NCBI GenBank assembly: GCA_016716005.1
Contig: JADJXE010000001.1
Coordinates: 1,315,001 to 1,379,000 of the forward strand
Direction of reading: 5' to 3'
Source: Acidimicrobiales bacterium
Lineage (GTDB): Bacteria; Actinomycetota; Acidimicrobiia; Acidimicrobiales; JADJXE01
DNA length: 64,000 nucleotides
Shown here: one piece after another, positions 62,726 through 64,000 of the stretch
How positions within the stretch are numbered: the stretch's first letter is position 1
Layout of the letters: each line of letters opens with the position of its first letter
The notes under the pieces: generated by a model
What the model was told of the DNA's origin: nothing
The model's input: only the letters and a program-made list of their open reading frames with translations
The model's database searches: none
Translations under genes and position numbers: made by a program

Positions 62726-63687
62726 GACCGAGATCCCAGTGGCCGGCACAGGGCGACCCAGCCGGGCGCGGCACGAACGCCGCTGTCGGGCACCCATCCC
62801 CGCCGGCGCAGCAGCGTCGCCAGCGCGCCCTCGGGCTGCTCGGTGCGCACGACCCGGCAGCCCGCCTCGACGAGCAGCGCCTGGAGATGGGCGAGCAGGT
62901 GGCTGCCCACGCCGGTGGCTCGCTCGGGTGCCGCCACCACCAAGGCGCCCAGGTCGGCCGACCCGCCGGACCACCAGCCGGCGGCCACCCCGACGGGCCG
63001 CCCCTCGCGGCGGGCGGTGAGGGTGACGGGCACGGCGCCGGTCGGCGCGCCGACGGGCACGGCGCCGGACGGCGCCGTCAGGAGCCCGACCGCCTCCAGG
63101 TCCGGCTGCTCGCTGCGGGTCAGCACCAGCTCGAGGCCGCCCCGCCCCACGACGCGGGCCGGCCCGAACGCGGCGTCGGCCACCGGGCGCCAGCACCGGA
63201 GGCCGTCGTCGTCGCGCTCCTCGGCCAGCACGTGCACGCCAGCGATCTCCACGTCGGCCCGGTACCCGTCGAGCACGGCCAGCGCGGCGCCGATGCGCTC
63301 CGGGGCGAGGTCCTCGGCCAGCGTCACGTGGGGGACGAACGGCCACGGCGCGGGTCGCGCGAGCGGCCCTGCGAGCACCCGGTCGCGCAGGGCCCGCAGG
63401 CCGTCGACGTCGCCGCCGACGGCCAGGTGGACCACCGGCGAGTCGGGATGGAAGGTGGCCACCGGCCCCAGGCGCAGATCGAGGGGGTGCGCCCGCTCGG
63501 CCGCGGCGCGCACCACGTCCAGCGCGACGGGGACGTCGGCCTCGCGCACGTTCACCGGGTTCGCCAGCGTGACGTGCGGCGACACCACGACGCCGGCAAC
63601 GCGACGCAGGGCTCGCCGGAGGCCGTCGACCTCGCGGCACGCCGGCTCGGGGACGAGGAGCACGACGCCGAGCCGGACCCGAGGCAC
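62722..63687 (-). CDS. 2H phosphoesterase-GNAT acetyltransferase fusion
   Basis: 321 residues. Residues about 1-160 are a 2H phosphoesterase (2'-5' RNA ligase/cyclic phosphodiesterase) domain with both signature motifs, SPHVTLANP (H38) and VPHVTLAED (H120). Residues about 165-321 are a GNAT acetyltransferase domain with the acetyl-CoA loop in ERATGVGSHLLAHLQ. Both active sites seem intact. The pair suggests work on RNA or a nucleotide, but no substrate is evident. GTG 63687 lies six bases after TAGCCT. It overlaps the SDR gene downstream. Confidence 0.82.
   Translation of the reverse strand: MPRVRLGVVLLVPEPACREVDGLRRALRRVAGVVVSPHVTLANPVNVREADVPVALDVVRAAAERAHPLDLRLGPVATFHPDSPVVHLAVGGDVDGLRALRDRVLAGPLARPAPWPFVPHVTLAEDLAPERIGAALAVLDGYRADVEIAGVHVLAEERDDDGLRCWRPVADAAFGPARVVGRGGLELVLTRSEQPDLEAVGLLTAPSGAVPVGAPTGAVPVTLTARREGRPVGVAAGWWSGGSADLGALVVAAPERATGVGSHLLAHLQALLVEAGCRVVRTEQPEGALATLLRRRGWVPDSGVRAAPGWVALCRPLGSRS
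63024..63077. repeat. 27-bp tandem duplication inside the fusion gene
   Basis: Two copies of a 27-base unit (63024-63050, 63051-63077) differ at a few bases and encode GAVPVGAPT then GAVPVTLTA in the GNAT part. Confidence 0.8.
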
Positions 63688-63693
63688 CCGAGC

Positions 63694-63699
63694 AGGCTA
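63694..63699 (-). promoter_or_regulatory. -10 element, leaderless start of the fusion gene
   Basis: TAGCCT ends six bases before GTG 63687. Confidence 0.45.
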
Positions 63700-63715
63700 C
63701 GGGCAGCCGGGGCCG

Positions 63716-64000
63716 TCAGTGGGCGGCGGCGCGCCCCGCCCCGGCGACCTGCAGGCGCACGTCGGCCTTGCGGAGGTCGCGGGCGGCCTCGGCGTCGCCG
63801 GGGGCGCGCTTCAGGCGCGCCTCGGCGTCGGCCCGGGCTTCCTCGGCCCGGGCCACGTCGATCTGCGACGCCAGCTCGGCCATGTCGGAGAGCACGGTGA
63901 CCTTGCCGTGACTGACCTCGACGAAGCCGCCGTGCACCGCGATGGCCTCGTCGCCGTCCTCCTGGATCACCCGCAGGGCGGCCACGTCGAGCGCCCCGAT
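63716..64000 (-). CDS. atpC: ATP synthase epsilon subunit, 5' end missing
   Basis: The last 94 residues of F-type ATP synthase subunit epsilon. The open frame runs to the window edge, so the N-terminal start is outside. The beta-sandwich end is seen in VHGGFVEVSHGKVTVLSDMAE, followed by the helical hairpin (ARAEEARADAEARLKRA). Epsilon couples rotation and can inhibit ATP hydrolysis. The ~40-residue C-terminal helix is complete. It is the last gene of what is probably the atp operon, 28 bases upstream of the 2H-GNAT fusion gene on the same strand. Confidence 0.9.
   Translation of the reverse strand: MGALDVAALRVIQEDGDEAIAVHGGFVEVSHGKVTVLSDMAELASQIDVARAEEARADAEARLKRAPGDAEAARDLRKADVRLQVAGAGRAAAH

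Overview
This is chromosomal DNA from a very high-GC actinobacterium. Third codon positions are almost all G or C, GTG starts are as common as ATG, and genes are packed with many 4-base ATGA/GTGA overlaps. The gene set (GatCAB, actinobacterial-type SerC, PASTA kinase, Eis-like acetyltransferase, class II fructose bisphosphatase, DUF3536/GH57 glycan enzyme, several hydrolases and lipid enzymes) suggests a free-living actinobacterium, perhaps of the class Acidimicrobiia. That placement is inference, not shown by a marker gene. I see no rRNA, tRNA, CRISPR array, insertion sequence, phage gene or attachment site, and no gene-free stretch longer than 300 bases.

Layout. 1-4.3 kb: 3' part of serC, an acyl-CoA ligase, metY and a 59-residue membrane protein. 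4.3-9.6 kb: branched-chain amino acid operon on the minus strand (ilvD, then ilvB-ilvN-ilvC), with a leader peptide and competing hairpins before ilvB. 9.6-15.8 kb: a Flp-pilin-like fusion protein, an Eis-like acetyltransferase, a DHA2 transporter, a large membrane protein and a lipoprotein. 15.8-19 kb: gatC-gatA-gatB. 19-23.4 kb: a SurE-like lipoprotein, an enoyl-CoA hydratase/lgt/hydrolase/ferredoxin run and an SCP2 protein. 23.4-32.5 kb: a second DHA2 transporter and SDR, a PASTA kinase, ligA, a MetE-like protein and membrane proteins. 32.6-35.7 kb: RDD protein, cysteine desulfurase and mnmA in an overlapping run. 35.8-42 kb: SpoIIM-family gene divergent from that run, then the DUF58-MoxR-DUF4350-DUF4129 envelope cluster. 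42-44.4 kb: methyltransferase, galT, SRPBCC protein. 44.4-51.7 kb: glycogen block (glgB with a GH57 enzyme, divergent from glgP). 51.8-57.8 kb: enoyl-CoA hydratase, meaB, SGNH protein, NifU-domain protein, an MFS transporter with an extra N-terminal domain, a hydrolase and a C-terminal J-domain protein. 57.8-64 kb: zinc-ribbon protein with an internal duplication, S9 peptidase, glpX, SDR, a 2H-phosphoesterase/GNAT fusion and the 3' part of atpC.

How the parts work together. IlvB/N, C and D supply valine, leucine and isoleucine precursors, and the leader peptide Ile-Leu-Val-Val run would sense their supply. Cysteine desulfurase passes sulfur to MnmA for tRNA 2-thiouridine. GatCAB makes Gln-tRNA and/or Asn-tRNA. 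GlgB, GlgP and the GH57 enzyme branch and mobilise glycogen, while GlpX serves gluconeogenesis.

The most interesting signals are regulatory. First, there is an undescribed-looking ilvB leader with the peptide MCVRSRILVVT and two mutually exclusive hairpins. Second, many genes lack a Shine-Dalgarno sequence and instead carry a TAnnnT-like hexamer ending six to nine bases before the start codon, as expected for leaderless mRNAs. Third, two such leaderless starts open tiny ORFs whose stop overlaps the start codon of the real gene (galT, S9 peptidase). Further points are a probable CTG start for meaB, unusual domain fusions, and G-rich repeats or perfect U-less hairpins at convergent gene junctions.
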